Assembly: GCF_022836845.1 (NCBI RefSeq)
Contig: NZ_JAJNNZ010000001.1
Coordinates: 124,001-188,000 of the forward strand
Length of the DNA stretch: 64,000 bases
Direction of reading: 5' to 3'
Source of the DNA: Vibrio gelatinilyticus
Lineage (GTDB): Bacteria > Pseudomonadota > Gammaproteobacteria > Enterobacterales > Vibrionaceae
Shown here one piece after another: positions 63,165-64,000 of the stretch. Every line of letters begins with the position of its first letter. Position 1 is the first letter of the stretch. Both the position numbers and the translations under genes were made by a program. The notes under the pieces were generated by a model that saw nothing but the letters and a program-made list of their open reading frames with translations, searched no databases and had not been told where the DNA came from.

Positions 63165-64000
63165 ATGTCAGACGCAGTGAATAAAGCGCATTCTGATTCG
63201 GATATCGAGACAAAGAGTTATCAAGAACTGCACCGTCCATCATCTGAATTTGCCAGCCGCTCTGAATATCTCGATCACGAACTTCAAATCATGAAGCCAC
63301 GTCGTTATGGACTTAATCTACCTGGACGAGATTTCCGATTCGAACTTGAAGATTTAGTTCCCGCTCTTGCTGGTACCATCGGCATTATTGCGATGTACTC
63401 TGCGGTTATGATGTCTTGGGCTGACGGCCTTACCGCTGCGTGGGACCACGTAGAGCTTGGTAAAGAGTTCGCCATTGAAGTCGCCCGTGTCGAAATGCTT
63501 ATTCCAGCCCTCCTTTTTTGTGTTCTTGCTTCTGGCTTTATTAACCCTAGAGCTAACCTAGCAGGTAACCACGGACCAATGATTCCATTAATTGGTTCTA
63601 TCGCACTTGCTGGTGCTCACCCACTAGCTCTTGCCATTTTACTGGGTGTTTTCGGTTTACTCTTAAGCTACTTTAAAGGTGGTTCCAAACTGGTCAATCT
63701 GACCTCGGAAGGAACAGCCGGTGGTTTATTGATATTCCTTGGTTTTACCGGGGCAATGAGTCAAATTGGTTCTATTCAGTCATGGGCAACAGGCTTACAG
63801 TCTGCGGATATCGCAGCGGGCAGTATGGGTTATGTTGGCCTTGTTGTGCTAGGCATCAACATTGCTATTTATGCTCTTTTGGCTAAGTTCAACAAGCGTT
63901 GGCTTGCGATTCCTGTGTGCGCCATCACTGGTCTTATTATTGCCTTAGCTCTAGGTGCAGGTTTCGACCTAACGTTTGAAACAGAAATGGGCTTGCCGAA
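63165..64000 (+). CDS. DUF3360 family transporter (3' truncated)
   Basis: 278 codons are visible before the window end; the 3' part is missing. After a soluble N-terminal 65 residues (PSSEFASRSEYLDHELQ, PRRYGLNLPGRDFRFE) come at least seven membrane segments, with glycine-rich re-entrant-like motifs AGNHGPMIPLIGSIALAGAH (pieces AGNHGPM and GAHPLAL) and SEGTAGGLLIFLGFTGAM. The layout resembles SulP/NCS2-like permeases, so an anion or nucleobase transporter is possible, but the substrate is unknown. A TATGAGGATTCT region gives the Shine-Dalgarno GAGGA before ATG 63165. Confidence 0.85.
   Translation, partial: MSDAVNKAHSDSDIETKSYQELHRPSSEFASRSEYLDHELQIMKPRRYGLNLPGRDFRFELEDLVPALAGTIGIIAMYSAVMMSWADGLTAAWDHVELGKEFAIEVARVEMLIPALLFCVLASGFINPRANLAGNHGPMIPLIGSIALAGAHPLALAILLGVFGLLLSYFKGGSKLVNLTSEGTAGGLLIFLGFTGAMSQIGSIQSWATGLQSADIAAGSMGYVGLVVLGINIAIYALLAKFNKRWLAIPVCAITGLIIALALGAGFDLTFETEMGLP

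Noticed and set aside
1..64000. CRISPR arrays, tRNA/rRNA genes, transposases, prophage or toxin-antitoxin modules
   Set aside because: No regularly spaced repeats, no cloverleaf or rRNA segments and no recognisable recombinase, phage or toxin-antitoxin protein were found on either strand.

Overview
The window looks like a chromosomal segment of a marine Vibrio. Gene content and order fit Vibrionaceae: a fused trpCF in the trp operon, the yciB-yciA-yciI block followed by a type II secretion pilotin-like lipoprotein and divergent metE/metR, a syp-type biofilm polysaccharide locus, a porin, dinG, priC-ybaM and a DUF3360 transporter. I saw no rRNA, tRNA, insertion sequence, prophage or CRISPR array.

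Layout. 1-4.9 kb: 3' part of the trp operon (trpG partial, trpD, trpCF, trpB, trpA) with an intrinsic terminator. 5.0-8.6 kb: a cation-coupled dicarboxylate/amino acid symporter behind a consensus PurR box, then yciB, yciA, yciI and an AspS-like pilotin. 8.7-12.1 kb: metE and metR, divergent, with a tandem MetJ operator beside each. 12.3-15.8 kb: two uncharacterised genes and the radical-SAM gene ygiQ.

15.7-32.0 kb: a symbiosis-polysaccharide (syp)-type locus. It holds an anti-sigma-antagonist (SypA), an OmpA lipoprotein (SypB), a long Wza-like exporter (SypC), a split Wzc-type ATPase with an altered P-loop (SypD), the sigma-54 activator SypG, glycosyltransferases (H, I, N, P, Q), a Wzy/ligase-like polytopic protein, an acetyltransferase (M), a Wzz-like protein (O) and the initiating sugar-phosphate transferase (R). 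Four sigma-54 -24/-12 elements precede sypA, sypI, sypM and sypP. Each has a TCTCA-N3-TGA motif upstream, apparently the SypG enhancer. Counterparts of V. fischeri sypE, sypF, sypJ and sypK are not present in the cluster.

32.0-41.5 kb: on the minus strand, the lipid A 4-amino-4-deoxy-L-arabinose operon in the order arnBCADTEF, with a second ArnT-family transferase upstream. A terminator-like hairpin and a palindromic repeat lie between arnD and arnT. Both this operon and syp remodel the cell surface, and they meet at a shared convergent terminator.

41.8-64 kb: mostly single genes. These are a PLP D-cysteine desulfhydrase/ACC deaminase-like enzyme, a Sel1-repeat protein, a dCMP deaminase, a DUF4397 lipoprotein whose Shine-Dalgarno lies in a long hairpin, an outer-membrane protein, an MMPL/RND exporter, a DUF2057 protein, a porin, DinG, a TauE/TSUP permease, PriC, YbaM, a chemoreceptor, exonuclease III and a HisJQMP-type basic amino acid ABC transporter. 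Last comes a DUF3360 transporter, cut by the window end, with a structured leader ending in an intrinsic terminator.

The most interesting signals are the reconstructed SypG/sigma-54 regulon (with an enhancer palindrome inside the ygiQ terminator), the SypD P-loop without its lysine, the DUF3360 leader RNA, and the ribosome-binding-site hairpin of the DUF4397 lipoprotein. All assignments come from reading the sequence and recalling family features; no database search was run.
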